Source of the DNA: Haemonchus contortus
Taxonomy: Eukaryota > Nematoda > Chromadorea > Rhabditida > Trichostrongylidae
NCBI GenBank assembly: GCA_000469685.2
Contig: LS997567.1
Span: 14,269,785-14,333,784, forward strand
Reading direction: 5' to 3'
Length of the DNA stretch: 64,000 nucleotides
Every line of letters begins with the position of its first letter. Position 1 is the stretch's first letter. The notes below the pieces were generated by a model that saw only the letters and a program-made list of their open reading frames with translations, was not told the DNA's origin and searched no databases. A program made the position numbers and the translations under genes. Below, one piece after another: positions 46,081 through 58,404 of this stretch.

Positions 46081-47679
46081 CCTTCTGACGCTTCTTTTAT
46101 GCTCTTTGTGCGAACATCTCCGAATGTTCTAGCTACTTCGAGAAGTCAACATGATGAACTATCTAACTTGGCGGCTGTGTGTAAGAAACGCATTACGTGG
46201 GGAGGGTCAAAAGACGTGGGGAGTAGTGGAGGTGACAAATACGTAAAACTCTGCGTTAATCTTTCAAACAGTTCTTCTTGCCTTGAATTACCTAAGTAAA
46301 AATCTCAGAAACTTGCACTCTATGCGAGCAGGTGAACATGCTGTCAGGGTCACTCTACGCGCGGTAGAGTGAGCAGTGCTCGCAGTATCCCTATACAAAC
46401 GAATGCAGAAGGGAGTTTGGAGCAAACTACCTCACGAGCTAGTCATACTCGGCAATCAGACGTTCTCCCCAAAACATTCAAAGCCTGGAATTCGGAAAAA
46501 AAACCGCCGCCACTAGCGGGACCTTAGGCACACTCACTGGGAACAGTATGACCACTTCTTAGTTATAATAGTTACCTACCATAGAGTCCTTACACCTATC
46601 CAAACCTGTATCCAAGAGCTAAAAGGTACATTCTGCGATGGCTGGAGGGTCAAATATGATGCTATTTGATTTATTTTGACTGGTTCTGCTTGTTAACTAC
46701 TTTTTTTTATAATATCAAACTAGATAATAAGAAAACTAGATATGAACGTCAACGATGGTATCATTCCGCTTGTAAGTCCCATCTCTCTATTGGAACCACT
46801 GTTGTCTACAGGAATCTAGGAGCATGAGTAGCAAAGCATTTTCGTAATTCATTTGAAATGACCTTGGACATGTATTCGGTTTTTTGCAATGAATTTCTTG
46901 TTTACTATCTCACTTCGTGAAGGAAATAGACTGCTTTCCAGTTCTGACTAGAACTAGATACTTTTGTGGAATAATGGCGTGCGAATCAGACGAGTGAGAG
47001 AAGACGGATACCCAGTCTTAGCAAATTGTTCTTATTCAAGAGCTAGCTAACGGTTCCAGGGGACTTATGTAAAACTCACTTATAGTGCGGCATTTGTGTT
47101 TGGCTGAGTTCAGCTACTGAGTGACGAGACACAGCGCCTATAAGTGGGGCTTGCAGCACCACCTCCTCCATTGGATCGGCAACAAACGGCCTAAAATTCT
47201 TTCGACCTGACCACTTTGCGAGGAAATCCTAGTAAAGGGGGTAAATTAAGCTTTTCCCTCTCAGGTAGAGGTCCGCTCAAACGATTTCCTTCGCTACTCA
47301 CTCGTTTTCTCTAAAACGCGCATAAGCACGGATGGTGACTGCGACGCTCAAGAGAGCATGAAAAATCATTCATGTTCACTTGAATGCCCTTTTGAAGCTT
47401 TCTCTTATTTACTCTGGTTGAAATTGCTAGCATTTTTTTGCGAAGCCACAAGTGTAAGTTCACAAAGCCGCTGGCTTGAAACTTTATTGCGACTTTTTTT
47501 TTTACAAAAAAAGGTAGGTCCTATGTTCTAGAAGCTATTAGGCAAACTAATTTTTCAAGTCCACTTGTTCCTCCTGCCTGGGTCGAACAGAAAATTCAAC
47601 ATTTCGTAGGAAAATCGAGAAGCAATTACCTGAGAAGAACTTGTTACTCTAAATTTTTTATGGAATAGACCTATTCAAA
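46081..47679. other. Unassigned; possible LINE 3' fragment near 46.4 kb
   Basis: At about 46400-46500 the plus strand reads VWSKLPHELVILGN, like the W..LP.E.V phrase at the C-terminus of CR1-type LINEs. The remainder has no recognised content. Confidence 0.4.
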
Positions 47680-48522
47680 CTAATTGTAACTGGCAATCTG
47701 TCCGGTTTGGGACCTGTAGAAGGCATGCTGAGCTCGTTGAGGCTTGAGGCGTGGAGTATCGCTCATGTCGAATGTGAGAGCACGACTGATGTCATCCTCG
47801 TTCCTCTGTACAATAAGTTCCTCACTAGGTTGCGGAAGTGATTCCTCTTGCATTGGGGACGGAATGAATTTCTCTAAAACCATATTTGTGCTTTTTGTCC
47901 TTTTCTCATATGTTAAATCAGGTTCTCAAATGGTCTGTAATCGATCCTCAATAAAATTGATCTCGTGAGAAAAGACATGCAGGTGTCAGGGCATGTTGTA
48001 GAAGCTCACTCGAAAAATTTCGAAAATCAGTACACAGAAAGGGGGCTCTTTTTGGAAGGAACGCTGGTTATTGAAGCGTCTCAAATAGTACCCGGCATAC
48101 TGTCATAAGGAAGCAATGCAACTCACCACTGCTTATATTGGCTGCTGCATAGTGAAGCTCTTTTTACGATGAAGAGCATTCAGCTGGGCAACGATTTATC
48201 CTCATACATATACTCAGACGCCATTATCCTTGTCCCCATCTCTACAGCTAATTCCTTGCTCTGCGCAGCACCTCTCTTGTCTACTTCCCACCCCTAACAC
48301 AACGTAACAAAGTACGATTGGAGATTGCGACACTACACAAATGTTGTAGAGATTTGATCTCGACTCAATGAGAAAATCGTGTTAGCGATGTGATGGGCTT
48401 TCTTATGGTAATGCCTATCAGGCTTTTCTTGATTTGCATAAATTGAATGAGGCCTGGCAGGAGAATGGCGCGCATTCTCCCGAATTGAGTCGAACTTTTT
48501 TTGTTTCGCTTGGCTTCTCTCA
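47680..48522 (-). CDS. Candidate alternative C-terminal exons of the membrane-protein gene
   Basis: Two minus-strand open segments have usable acceptors. 48522-48365 follows GGTTTGCAG and encodes polar protein with ERSQAKQKKFDSIRENARHS. 47873-47680 follows GGTTTTAG, encodes FIPSPMQEESLPQPSEELIV and ends at a stop. Their phases allow joining to the 49.45-49.99 kb exon (donor ATATT|GTAGAA, just before its stop). The second junction (A|GTCGAG) has a weak donor. Alternatively the second piece could splice from A|GTGAGG inside the big exon. Both compositions suit a cytoplasmic tail. They may instead belong to an unrelated gene. Confidence 0.32.
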
Positions 48523-49453
48523 CTGCAAACCAGATTTTGTGACCAGAAAGAGCATCGATTCCTTTCAGCTACTCCATTACCTACGTTTACAGAGTAATTC
48601 AACTTCTAGTTCATCACAGCTACGTGTACGTATTATCAACAAAAAGAGAGGATGTACTCTGTTTCATTGTTCATCAACCTTATTGTTAGTATATCCATCG
48701 AGGATGTGTAGCCCTTTTACTTCGTCAAGTTTAAATTCATTCAGGAGCCACTGACACCAGTACTCTTTCTTACTGTTACATACGAAAAGCTACGTCGTTG
48801 TGAAGCATGTTACAAAATAGTTAAGGGAGATTTGATTGTACTCATTTTATTCGTATTGAGATTCATTAATTCAATTTACTTCATTAGCGGTGAAGGCGTA
48901 GTATTAGATCACAGCACACCATGCTCATTGGTATTATACTGGATACAGCAAACATGTAGGAGGTAATTTTACTTAGTTCGGGAAGGCGTTATTCAAACCA
49001 AATCATTCCAAACAAATTCAGAATACTATCTCTGTCAGTGTACAGTTATAATACAGTAAAGTGCACCGAAACAGCGACAGATGAACGGAGCATGGACAGT
49101 CGTGTATTAAGAATTGCTTTTGGGAAATGTAAGAACATTCTGGAATGGCGCACAGGATTACTTTTAGAATCGTCCTCTCGATTTTTTGAACTCCATAGAA
49201 GTGGTTGTAGAGTTGAGTGAAGACGTAACACAGGACCCGTGCTTTATACCAAGCAAAATGAGAGCCGCGGGGTCAATTTAACCTGTCATTCGAGAAAAGA
49301 TTGAGCAAATGTGATCCAAAAATTCCTAAATGTAGTATAAATTGCGATACATGTGATCAAGGTCGCGATTTTCCGGTCAACTTTTTTCGGAAAACGGAAT
49401 TCGAAACAAAGAAGACCCTAGATAATCTTGTGCTGTTCATAAGGAAGTAGTTT

Positions 49454-50953
49454 CTACAATATCTCTCGAGAATCAGTTGAAGGAGGTCTTTCAAAAGTGA
49501 TTTCCTGTTTGAAAGTCTCCTCGACGATCTCATGTACACCACGGCGTATCATAGATCCGTCGCCCTCACTTGATACAGTAATGCGTGAGTCACCTAATTC
49601 ATTCGAGCGGTCGCCATGTGTTCGTGCGAAGTCACGGCGAGCGTCACTAATCGCGATCTCTCGCGTGATACCGCCCTCATTGACGCCGTGGTCAGTATTG
49701 AGACCTCCACCAACACCACCAACAGGGTCGTAGCCATTATCGTTATTATGCATAGTGGGCTCATAGCCGTCCCGACGTGATGGATACCCGCGACGGCTAC
49801 CTCTGTGGTTGTATGAGCGGCTGTAGCCATAGAGATGATCAGGAGTGCTGTAGGTTTCCTGCTCATGTGCGAGCAGCCCTCTACCGTCGGGATCACGTCC
49901 ACTTCCTTGGGTGCCATGCCGTTGTGAGTGTGACGTCAAATAACTTTTCGACATGCGTTGCGACGATGAGTCGTTTACAAATTCTGCTGGAAATCGGTAA
50001 ACAAACCACATGCACAAACATTCCACGTAAAACGTGCGATCAAAAATGGGACATTCCTACGATCAACTATCGTGCAATGTCAGGGTGTCAAAATTTAGAA
50101 GAGGCATACAATTGCGTACCTTTCTTTGGTTTCGGCTTCCTTCGCTTGGCCAAAAGCCAGACAAGAGTACCAAGAACTGCAAGTAGCAGTACTGCGGCCA
50201 GGATAATAAAGATTATCATCAACCTGAATCAATTCGATAGTAAATTGCTACTGCTGAGTAGCTGAAGCGTCTTAGACAGCACTGTAGTTGTAGAACAGCC
50301 AGATCAGGAACTCCCCTTACGGACTCAAAGCGGCTCGAACCGATCAATCGAGCGACCGTTCCGCACTGCCCCACGTCATTCGCACGTTAACTTTCCACAC
50401 ACATTCACTTTCAAATTTATGATTCACACTCAGACTACAGATGGAATCTCCAGGAAGGGTGAAGGAGAGGGCTAGTAAATCAAATTATCGCACCATAGTG
50501 GAATAGTAGTTGCTTCAGGTATACAGCAAGTGCGCCCACAACAATCTAACTCATCGTCACATCTGAAATTACAATTTGTAACACATCATGAGTGGTTATT
50601 ATTAGCTCAATGTATATCTAGAATGATCAATGGAACCGCAGGCGAGGAGGGTTGGTAGAACTTGAAAATACCGGTTCGAGTACTTCCTATTTACTCTATA
50701 TACTTTATCACTACTGATTTTTCTTCTACTACGGGCCAACAAGTTCATATCGTCGAGGAGGAGCGCAAATTCTTTACACGTGAAAACGTCACGTTTGCGG
50801 CAAGTGTCACTAAACATTCATTCTGCCATGATTCATCGTGTCGCTCGTCACACGTAAAGGATTTGCTCTTCACCAAGCTCTACACGCTCGTTCGTCAATC
50901 GGAACTGTGCGGGAACATCTTTCTGCTAAACATGAGGCGCAATAGCACAATTT
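49454..50953 (-). CDS. Single-pass membrane protein, C-terminal five exons
   Basis: Exons on the minus strand are 50953-50874, 50809-50672, 50562-50494, 50223-50120 and 49986-49454. Acceptors are AATTTCAG, TGTTTAG, AATTTCAG, GATTCAG and TTTCCAG. Donors are GTGAAG, GTATTT, GTGCGA and GTACGC. Codons split by introns are restored at every junction and no stop intervenes, so the model is strong. The first three exons are cysteine-rich (CYCASCLAERC, CDTCRKRDVFTC, CDDELDCCGRTCC) and should be extracellular. Exon four is one transmembrane helix (IIFIILAAVLLLAVLGTLVW) followed by KRRKPKPKK, setting a type I topology. The last exon is a ~176-residue tail rich in Ser, Arg, Gly, Tyr and His, ending DSREIL. 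Introns are 64, 109, 270 and 133 nt. The N-terminus is missing. Nematode hemidesmosome receptors such as MUP-4 and MUA-3 have a similar overall plan, but I cannot claim homology. Confidence 0.68.
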
Positions 50954-51068
50954 CTGAAATTGCCTGGATCTATTTGCATTCCGCGGCCAAGAGAACCAAT
51001 CCGTCGAGTAAAAATAAGTTTTAATGGGTATACAAGTGAAAAAATGAGTGCCTACTAGTGATAAAGGT

Positions 51069-51262
51069 CTCACAAGGTTGGCGAGTTATAGACAAAAATT
51101 CGCCTTGCACGAGACTCAAACCCGCACTAGTGCTATACAGTCTATCCTTTACACTAACGAGATCCCGCTTGCCCTCGCCTTCTCCATGGCCTATATGCCA
51201 TAGCTTATAAGCATTCACACGTACAACGTGTTGAGCCGGTCGGCCAATATCTGCACTGGACA
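51069..51262 (-). repeat. tRNA-derived SINE, copy 3
   Basis: Same head (GGCCGACCGGCTCAACACG at the high-coordinate end), tRNA-like centre and CTCGCCAACCTTGTGAGACC body as at 3.0-3.5 kb. The A-box is TTAGTGTAAAGG and the B-box GGTTTGAGTCT, one base off consensus at two places. Confidence 0.82.
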
Positions 51263-51621
51263 AGTTACAGTAGCGCTCAAAAACCTTCGGACGAACGCTC
51301 TTACGCCTTTTCGTTCATAACTTTTTTCTTAGTGGACCAAATTGCGCGAAAATTCGATATGTTTAACTTAAGCATATTTCACACTATATAATACTATTTG
51401 ACTGCAAACCAGCAATATCCGCATAACCAAGGGTGAGACTTTTTGTGGTAGTAGACTTCGCTTAAAGCAAAATTAGTAACGTCTGTAGTTATTCGCACCT
51501 TATGCGCGTTTTCCTCCTCCACTGTGTTCGGCATTAGCGCTCGTGCACTTTAGACATGAAAAAAGAAAAGAAATCCTAGAAGTACCAGTGACCCTATTTC
51601 CAGATGATTTGAGTTCAAGCT

Positions 51622-51702
51622 TTTCGGAATATCTGGAACATGATCAGACTGCAGGTTGATAGTGATAACCTGCAGTCTGATCATGTTCCAGATATTCCGA
51701 AA
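51622..51702. repeat. Perfect 36-bp hairpin with 9-nt loop
   Basis: 51622-51657 (TTTCGGAATATCTGGAACAT...) is the exact reverse complement of 51667-51702. The loop is GATAGTGAT. It lies between SINE copies in a presumed intron of the membrane-protein gene. Confidence 0.95.
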
Positions 51703-51834
51703 CAATACAACCATGCTACACATACTGAAATTTCGCGTGATTAGATCCAGTAGGAAAGGAGTGACGACTAAAAAGCACGACTGAAGAAGCATTTGGGCGA
51801 AGACTTCTGAGCGCCACTCTATATCAAGTTGAGG

Positions 51835-52050
51835 TGTAAGCTTTACTTGATATAACTTGTTTTGACTTGAAATTTCGTTAGCTCTCGTTTTTCGCCGCTT
51901 AAGTCTCACAAGCGGAGTCTCGGTAGTCTAAGGGACAGGGCACGGTGCCCGGATAGCACAAGTGCGGGTTCCAGTCCTGTCCAGGGCCGAAGTTTTGTCT
52001 ATAACTCGTTAACCTTGTGAAACTTTTGCACCACAAAAACATCAAGTCAA
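51835..52050. repeat. Two SINE pieces joined head to head (copy 4)
   Basis: 51835-51905 is the 3' part of a minus-strand copy (tail AAGCTTTACTTGATATAACT as in copy 2), lacking its tRNA head. At about 51906 it abuts a plus-strand copy whose tRNA-like part starts GTCTCGGTAGTCTAAGG and has a B box GGTTCCAGTCC, ending with CTTGTGAAAC and a CATCAAGTCAAAATAAG tail near 52050. Confidence 0.75.
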
Positions 52051-52084
52051 AATAAGTGATAGTGGATAAAGGTAATACACAAAC

Positions 52085-52684
52085 CGAAATTCGTATCGTT
52101 CATTCTTTCCGACAACGTCTCCTTCTTCGAAGATACACTGACGAAATGACTTTGTATAGCCTTCGTAAAGTATTCCTTTACTTCTCTCCTGTAAAGCTAT
52201 CTCCATACCTGAAAAACGAGGTTGGTGATAACGAAACAAGCAAAACCGGCATGGCGAGAAAACGCTTGATGGTATTGGCGAGACTAGCCGCAGGAATGAG
52301 CTGAGGGCGAGAGTTCGAGGTTGGAGAACCGGATTGGTAAAATGTTTGAGAAGTGGACCGTTATTCTGTGATGTAGTGTTTGGCATCAATCAATGTTTGT
52401 CGCGCAGTGTAAACGTTTAAGTGCACTGGGCGTGGCACGATACCGTCGGCGACACACTTTCAGTTGGAAAGGGAGGGGGTGGCGATTGTTGGCGAACCCG
52501 TTTTATGGGTGCGGTTAATGATCTGAATCATTTCTTGGGAACCAATCAATTGCACCTGCTTGCAGTGTTACAAAAGTCATGACAACTGCGTGACTTCGAG
52601 GCCATTTGGTATCCTCGCGGTCAGGAGTCAGAAGTGGACGAGAATGGTCGCAAAAAGACTCCCCAACAGAACTGTGCTTGTGTA
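52085..52684 (-). CDS. Candidate upstream exons of the membrane-protein gene
   Basis: Exon 52684-52556 (acceptor CTGAAACAG, donor CAG|GTGCAA) reads HKHSSVGESFCDHSRPLLTP and on to HAVVMTFVTLQA. Exon 52208-52085 (acceptor GTTTTTCAG, donor TTTCG|GTTTGT) reads MEIALQERSKGILYEGYTKS and on to KNERYEF. They join in phase across a 347-nt intron. The second exon's strong donor leaves phase 2 whereas the 50953 exon starts in phase 0, so either an exon is missing between them or the donor three bases on (TTT|GTGTAT) is used. Confidence 0.38.
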
Positions 52685-55600
52685 CTGTTTCAGTTGATTG
52701 AAAGGGAAATGTCTTCATCGAAATGCGATATACATATATGGAAGGGAAGACTAGAAAGCTGTGCCTACATTTGCCGTAAAGTTCTTGGAATTGCTCCTTC
52801 AAATTCTCTCGTTATTCTTCATGCAAAACTGTTCGAGGTGAAGAAGTGAAATTCGCAATTTTCAATTCAATCATAGAAAATGAAAAAACATTCCCATTAT
52901 AAAGCCTACCATTTCTGAACGAATCCACAGGCAGTTCCATGCAGAGGCACACGAAAACGTATTAAATTCATGAAGCGGACTGAGGAAAAGTAGTGGGACG
53001 TCTATCCTATGCTCTTCCGCGCTCGTTGTTCTTCTTTATCGAATTTGGATTCTATTCATGAGATTTGGCGCTCATCAGAAACAGATGCAAGGTCTCTTTG
53101 GCTCTCGTGAAATCATGCGAATTCCGCCATTCGTAACATATTGAATTCTTTTGTGAAAATGGAGAATATGAGTATGTGCCATGAAATACCGCCTCGACCA
53201 ACCCGCGCTGCAACTAGGCCATGTCATGCGTCTCGGCCAGTCATTCGAGAGGCCATCGGAATTCCTTCATCCTGCCACGATGTGGTCCTAACCATTTGTT
53301 TAAAGCGATGAGACAGCTTCTGTCATTGCTCATATCATTTACTTTTTTTATTTTATTTTCGAACAATTAGCTCTCCTTATACTTCCGCACCGGCACACTG
53401 CTGTTTTTACTTTCTTGTTTCTTTTTTTTTCTTTTTATATATGAACTCACTTTTCATCCAATGATTTTCATTTTCTTTGACTATCTCAAGAACACATTTC
53501 ACAATAATGCTGATGTACCTAATCGAATGTAAATAAAAATGTATTGGCGCAGAATAGAGCATCGGTAATGAGAAAGCGCGAAAAACTGCGGAACTCAAGA
53601 AATAACACAGCTAAAAGTAGCAAAATCAGGGGTTATGCGAGATGACGACCAAAGCGGCGGTGAAGGAGTATTTGAACGGGATGTTAGTCGTGTGCAATTG
53701 CCAAATGAACTGGCAACAATAATCAAAAAAACCCCCAACTGTCAGCATGGGTCGGATTTTGATAGATTCATATTGTTGTTCTCTGCTACTGTTGCCATTT
53801 CGTTATTACCATTTCGTTGTTGTTATTATCTTTTCCTATGTTAAATAGTGTTGTGCTCTCAGATTCTCTCTGATCAGTTGTTCGAATGTTTAGCGTAACT
53901 TCAGTGTATAGGTTTTTGCTATATAAGGTTGCCACCTCTCGCTAGAGCATACAGTGGAACAATCCATAAAATCTTTCTGCGTAATATCTGAGTCTTTTTC
54001 AGCCCTCAATCTGCGGCCCCCAGACATACCTGGGGGTCAAAAATTCATCCCGAGGAGATCTTAAAAACTGTTTCTATTGTTACCAATGACTTCAACCACA
54101 TTGACTCAATTTCGACACGCATTGTATTCGCGATTTCTTACTCATATGCGGCGTTGATCACTATAAGTAAATTGAAATGGTCATCGAAAACTGTACGCAA
54201 ACTGTTCATGCTGCAAAAGAAGCTCCAGAAGCTGTACGGTTTCAGCAGCTCATTTTATCTCTGATTATAATGTAAGATTCAATAGCTAACTTGATCTCTT
54301 AGATACGTGGGAGTTCAAATATCAAAGTGAGTTCCCAAGTTCTTAATCTACGGCTTAAGCCTAGAACGGCTCTTAATGGAGAAATTCAAGTGGGGTGTTG
54401 GGGCGGCTGTGATGAAAAAGTGACAGATACAATATATTACATCCGAGTTGTAGTATTACACTCGCTAAAAAAACGTGTTCCGCCAAATGGGTGGCGAGAA
54501 GAGGGGGTCACTTCACTATTTACCATTTTGTGATTTTTTCCCCAAAGAAACAGCCAACTATCTCCAAAATAAGGTGACACGACCATCTTCCAACCCCGTT
54601 TAGAGGAATTCCTCAGCACACCTTTGCTCTTAGATTGTCACTTCCTGCTTACAACTTCCGAAGAAAGGATTCGCAATTCGATTAGGCGCAAGCCGAGAGT
54701 AGATAACGATTCGAAAACTTGCTATCGTTCTAGTGAATTAATTCCCCTCCCCCCCCCCCCCCCCCGAGTGACTTCTCTGCTGAAAACTTTTCAAATACAT
54801 TCTTTATTGCAGAGCTTCTGTAGTTACAACAGCGTTTTTCAGTCACATCATGCTGATCAATGTTCAAGGCACAGTTCACGATTATTTTGGGTAATCCAGA
54901 TTATGACGAAAAATGGATGACACGATAGAAAATAGTGCGATGAAGGCGAAGGAACTGCCTGCATCGGTGTTTTCAGAGTGAAAAAAGGCTCCGACAAATG
55001 GTCAAAAAGGGGGCTGGACGAGAGTGAGACCAGAAAAATGAAGAAGAGTAGGGCGTTTGCCCGAGCTACACAATGTGTCTCACTGCGTACGTGTGGGTCC
55101 TGGTGCGAATAACAGACTATGGCAAGCGGGAATTCATTCACTTATGAGCATAAATGAACAAAAAAACAGCAAAAAGAATAACAGAGAAGAAAAGAATGGG
55201 AAAAAAACATCGCATCATCGCTCGGCCATCAGCCGATTATGTGTGGGTCCTAGAACGAATAATTGCAATCTGTATCGCCTCGCCACTCGTCTGAAGTGAC
55301 ATCGATCGAGTGGCGGGAAAGCTTCGTAAGCCAGCAAAAAGGAATTATCGTGAACTGCGCCTTTAATGGTCAGAGCTGAGCTAATGTTCAAGTCGAAACA
55401 TGGATCATGCTCGAATAAATGGCTACAAAAAGATCGTGTAAGAAGTTCTTCCTAATAGAATCGAGATCATAACGAGACAGCAAGTTCTACAAAAATAATT
55501 CCAATAAGACTGGATAACGAATGGTCTGTTAAGTAGGCCAATTTGTCTCACTACTTTCACCTCGTTGCGATCGTCGAAATTCAAGTCTGCATGCAGGAGA

Positions 55601-56825
55601 CATCGAATACGATTGGTCTAACTGCTAGGGGTTTACATTAGTCCATGAGTTTTCAAAAAATTGAATGCATTTCTCTGCTTAAAAATCGGTGATCGTGGAT
55701 TCAGCCATGATCACTTCTTGTATTTCCTCCATTGGAAAATTGAACGAGTTCTTCAGGTGGTCTACACAGTTTTGTGAGGAACTATGTTCAAATCATGTCC
55801 TTTATTTGGCCAAGCTATGAATAAAGCACTAATGAAGCGAAACGAATCGTAAGGTCGGGACTTTGTTCCACGGAGATATCATGCGCGTAAGGAGACGGTA
55901 ACTACTCCACCTACGTCGGTGAAAAAAACAAACAAAATTGTACCTGATAGCCTGCATCAAGCCACCTATAAAATAGAAAACATTCCAAAGACAGGATCTT
56001 TTATGGGACGTTCTCTTTTTATCTACTGTACTGAAGTGAATAGCTAAAATTTCTTATTGTTGTTCAATCCCGTCTCAGAATGAGTGAACGCCTTCTTTTC
56101 ACAACGTCCCATTTCAAAGCGCCTGGATGAAATTAAAAACTCTTCTGACAATTTCAACTTTCGACATTGGCGAGACCACATCTGACCTATATTAGTGCCA
56201 TTATCACAACAGTAAGCGCAAACGAATGACAACGTTCAGAAAACGGAAATTATTGTTGCATAAGCAGCTGGTGACTGACTGTCAGAAAGATGATCGGAGG
56301 GTTGCACAGGCGTTGCGGTGGTGGACCAGAACCGGCACTGACAAACAATCCTCCTGCACCCCTCCTTTCGCTCACTCACCGTCGGAGTCGTTAAGCTCAC
56401 ATTCCGTCCAATGAGAGCAAGGCGGCGACCCAAGAAACGATGTGGAAGAATTCTACTTTCGCATTTTTGACATTGGCATATCGGAAAGGTTGATCTATCT
56501 TGAAAAAAGTTACCTTTTGAAGGCTACTGTAATAGCTCCCACCAGGCAATGGATATAGTATTCTATCATTGTTGCTCAGTGGTGTTCCGAGCTTCTCTCA
56601 TATTATTCGCATCTTCATTTTCACAGCTCCCAACTATGGCTGAACGAAACTCAGTGATGAACAGAGAGATATAAACAACAAACTGATTCAAACTGTCTCT
56701 CTCTGCCAAAAACAACCTAGATAAGTTAGGAAACATATCCCTGTACGCACCTCAATTGCATATAAGTGCATGCAAAATTTGTCTTCCTCCTGCTTCCCAT
56801 CACAATACAGCGCCCACACTAACAG
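52685..56825. other. Mostly unassigned; poly-C at 54749-54765
   Basis: Further 5' exons of the membrane-protein gene may lie here, but none is firm. One candidate minus exon ends about 52768 (AAAT|GTAGGC). A GTGTGGGTCCTRGNRCGAATAA phrase occurs twice (about 55089 and 55239). A minus ORF at 56232-56044 has a few cysteines. Confidence 0.35.
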
Positions 56826-58404
56826 TTTAAGATCTCCACGTTCGGTCTCCTTGAAACCAGGGCATGTCACATTATATTTCACAATGCTTTGCCTACAGGT
56901 TTGTTATGATAGAACCGTTTTTAGGTCGACGTTTCCACTAACTCGTCGTCTTCAAGGACCTGAAAATAGTCCGGAGCTTTTGGTCTGTGGCTAACTTGAC
57001 AAAGCGCCTAAACGCACTAAACCGGTTGCAACTACTCCCAGAAACTCAAACACCGAAACATCCCCACCGAGTAACCAACGTCCTGCGGTTCCACCAGCGT
57101 TGTCGTCCCACTCTATTCCGTGAACAAGGGAACAGTGAGACACCATTGACGGTCGCGAGATAAAAGTTACGCGGTGATCTCGAAGCCCACAAAAGGGAAT
57201 GAATGGCAGAAGTTCACTCGTTATGGCGATGCACTCACTTCGGTTGTTCAGCTTGGGATTCCGCTAGCGAATGTACACAACGCTTCCAATATCTATCTAG
57301 CACCGATCTCATGCTCGTAGGCTAGGATTTTGCATTTGATATCAAAATCTTTGCCTTGATGCTCTTTTAGTCGAAGCCTGCCAAGTTGCGTGAGTAGGCT
57401 TCCTCGCCTTTTGCCTGCTAGATGTTCTTTGATGCGTACGCCCAGCATCCTTCCCATCTCACCAATATATTTTATATTTCGTCACAGGCTCAACACTGAA
57501 GTTTATACACCGTCCCTGTGTGCAATCTCCACTGCTTCCGAACGGACAAACAACGCCTTCATCTGTCGCACATGCACGATCACGGAATTTGTTGCGGATC
57601 GAAAGACGTTTGTTATTGCCTGATGGTACGTTTCTCAAGACAACATCATTAGCCAAATCCGCTCGTGCAATACACTGCCGTATTTCTGCGCTGGCTTTGT
57701 CTGATATAGACGGAAGTCGGAGATACACCATATTCTCATGATTTCTCAGCGAGATCCCTTCCGAGCTGACTTTCTCTGTTTTGTCCCTAGTCATTTAGGT
57801 TTGCAATCCCAGATGCTAGCTTACGTGACTCCTCTCTTTACACTTCGCCTGTACACACTCCTGTGGCTATTCTGTTCATGTTTTGATCTACTGCACGTTT
57901 CACTGCCTCGGGGTGAGCAGACTTTGAGTGTAGTAAAATATTCTTCGAGCTGCCTATTCTCCGATACCATTTCACGTTGTACCTTCCATTTGAGATGTTT
58001 ATCTGCGTATTAAGATAAGGAAGCCAACCTTCGTGTGGAACCCCTCTCATGAAGTTGATATATTGCGGCTGTCGGTTGAGGGTGTTAAAGAAATCATCGA
58101 TCTCTTGCTGGGTTGATGTGATCGGCAGTCATCGTATAACGGTAGTAAATTATGGGCACGCGTGCTATAACTGGCTTTTCGACTTTGCTCATAAAACAGA
58201 TAGCTAAGACCGGTGCTAGCTGCTGGCCCATGGCAAATCCTCGGTTTCGAGAAAAGTACTGCTGTCCACACTACTTGGAAATATTATAGCTCCGTATCAT
58301 GCTCGTCCAGCACTTCGGAAACTGCTTGAAGAGCTTCAATGTTGTTCTCGTACGTATGAAGCGCAGTTACATCAAACGACTCTACTATGTAGTTTTCTTG
58401 AAGC
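56826..58404 (-). mobile_element. Penelope-like element, longer minus-strand copy
   Basis: From 58404 downwards the minus strand reads ESFDVTALHT (RT palm, about 58378), CHGPAASTGLSYLF (a decayed GLAMG..LAP block, about 58220), a damaged YRY.DD region, LNTQINISNGRYNVKWYR and LLHSKSAHPEAVKRAV (57985-57890). Then come SEGISLRNHENMVYLRLPSI (about 57760) and the CATDEGVVCPFG...C linker. Last is the GIY-YIG endonuclease end ILACE-like/RNS-rich part (about 57240-57450). RT followed by a C-terminal GIY-YIG is the hallmark of Penelope-like elements. Frameshifts and stops are present. Confidence 0.83.

Noticed and set aside
50662..51024. Plus-strand 120-codon ORF opposite the membrane-protein exons
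   Set aside because: The minus strand offers a spliced model in perfect phase with nematode splice signals. The plus ORF has no splice or family support and reads as its shadow.
57390..57623. Plus-strand ORFs opposite the Penelope-like copy (also 57520-57741 and 57738-58013)
   Set aside because: These are antisense to recognisable RT/GIY-YIG linker sequence and so are shadows.
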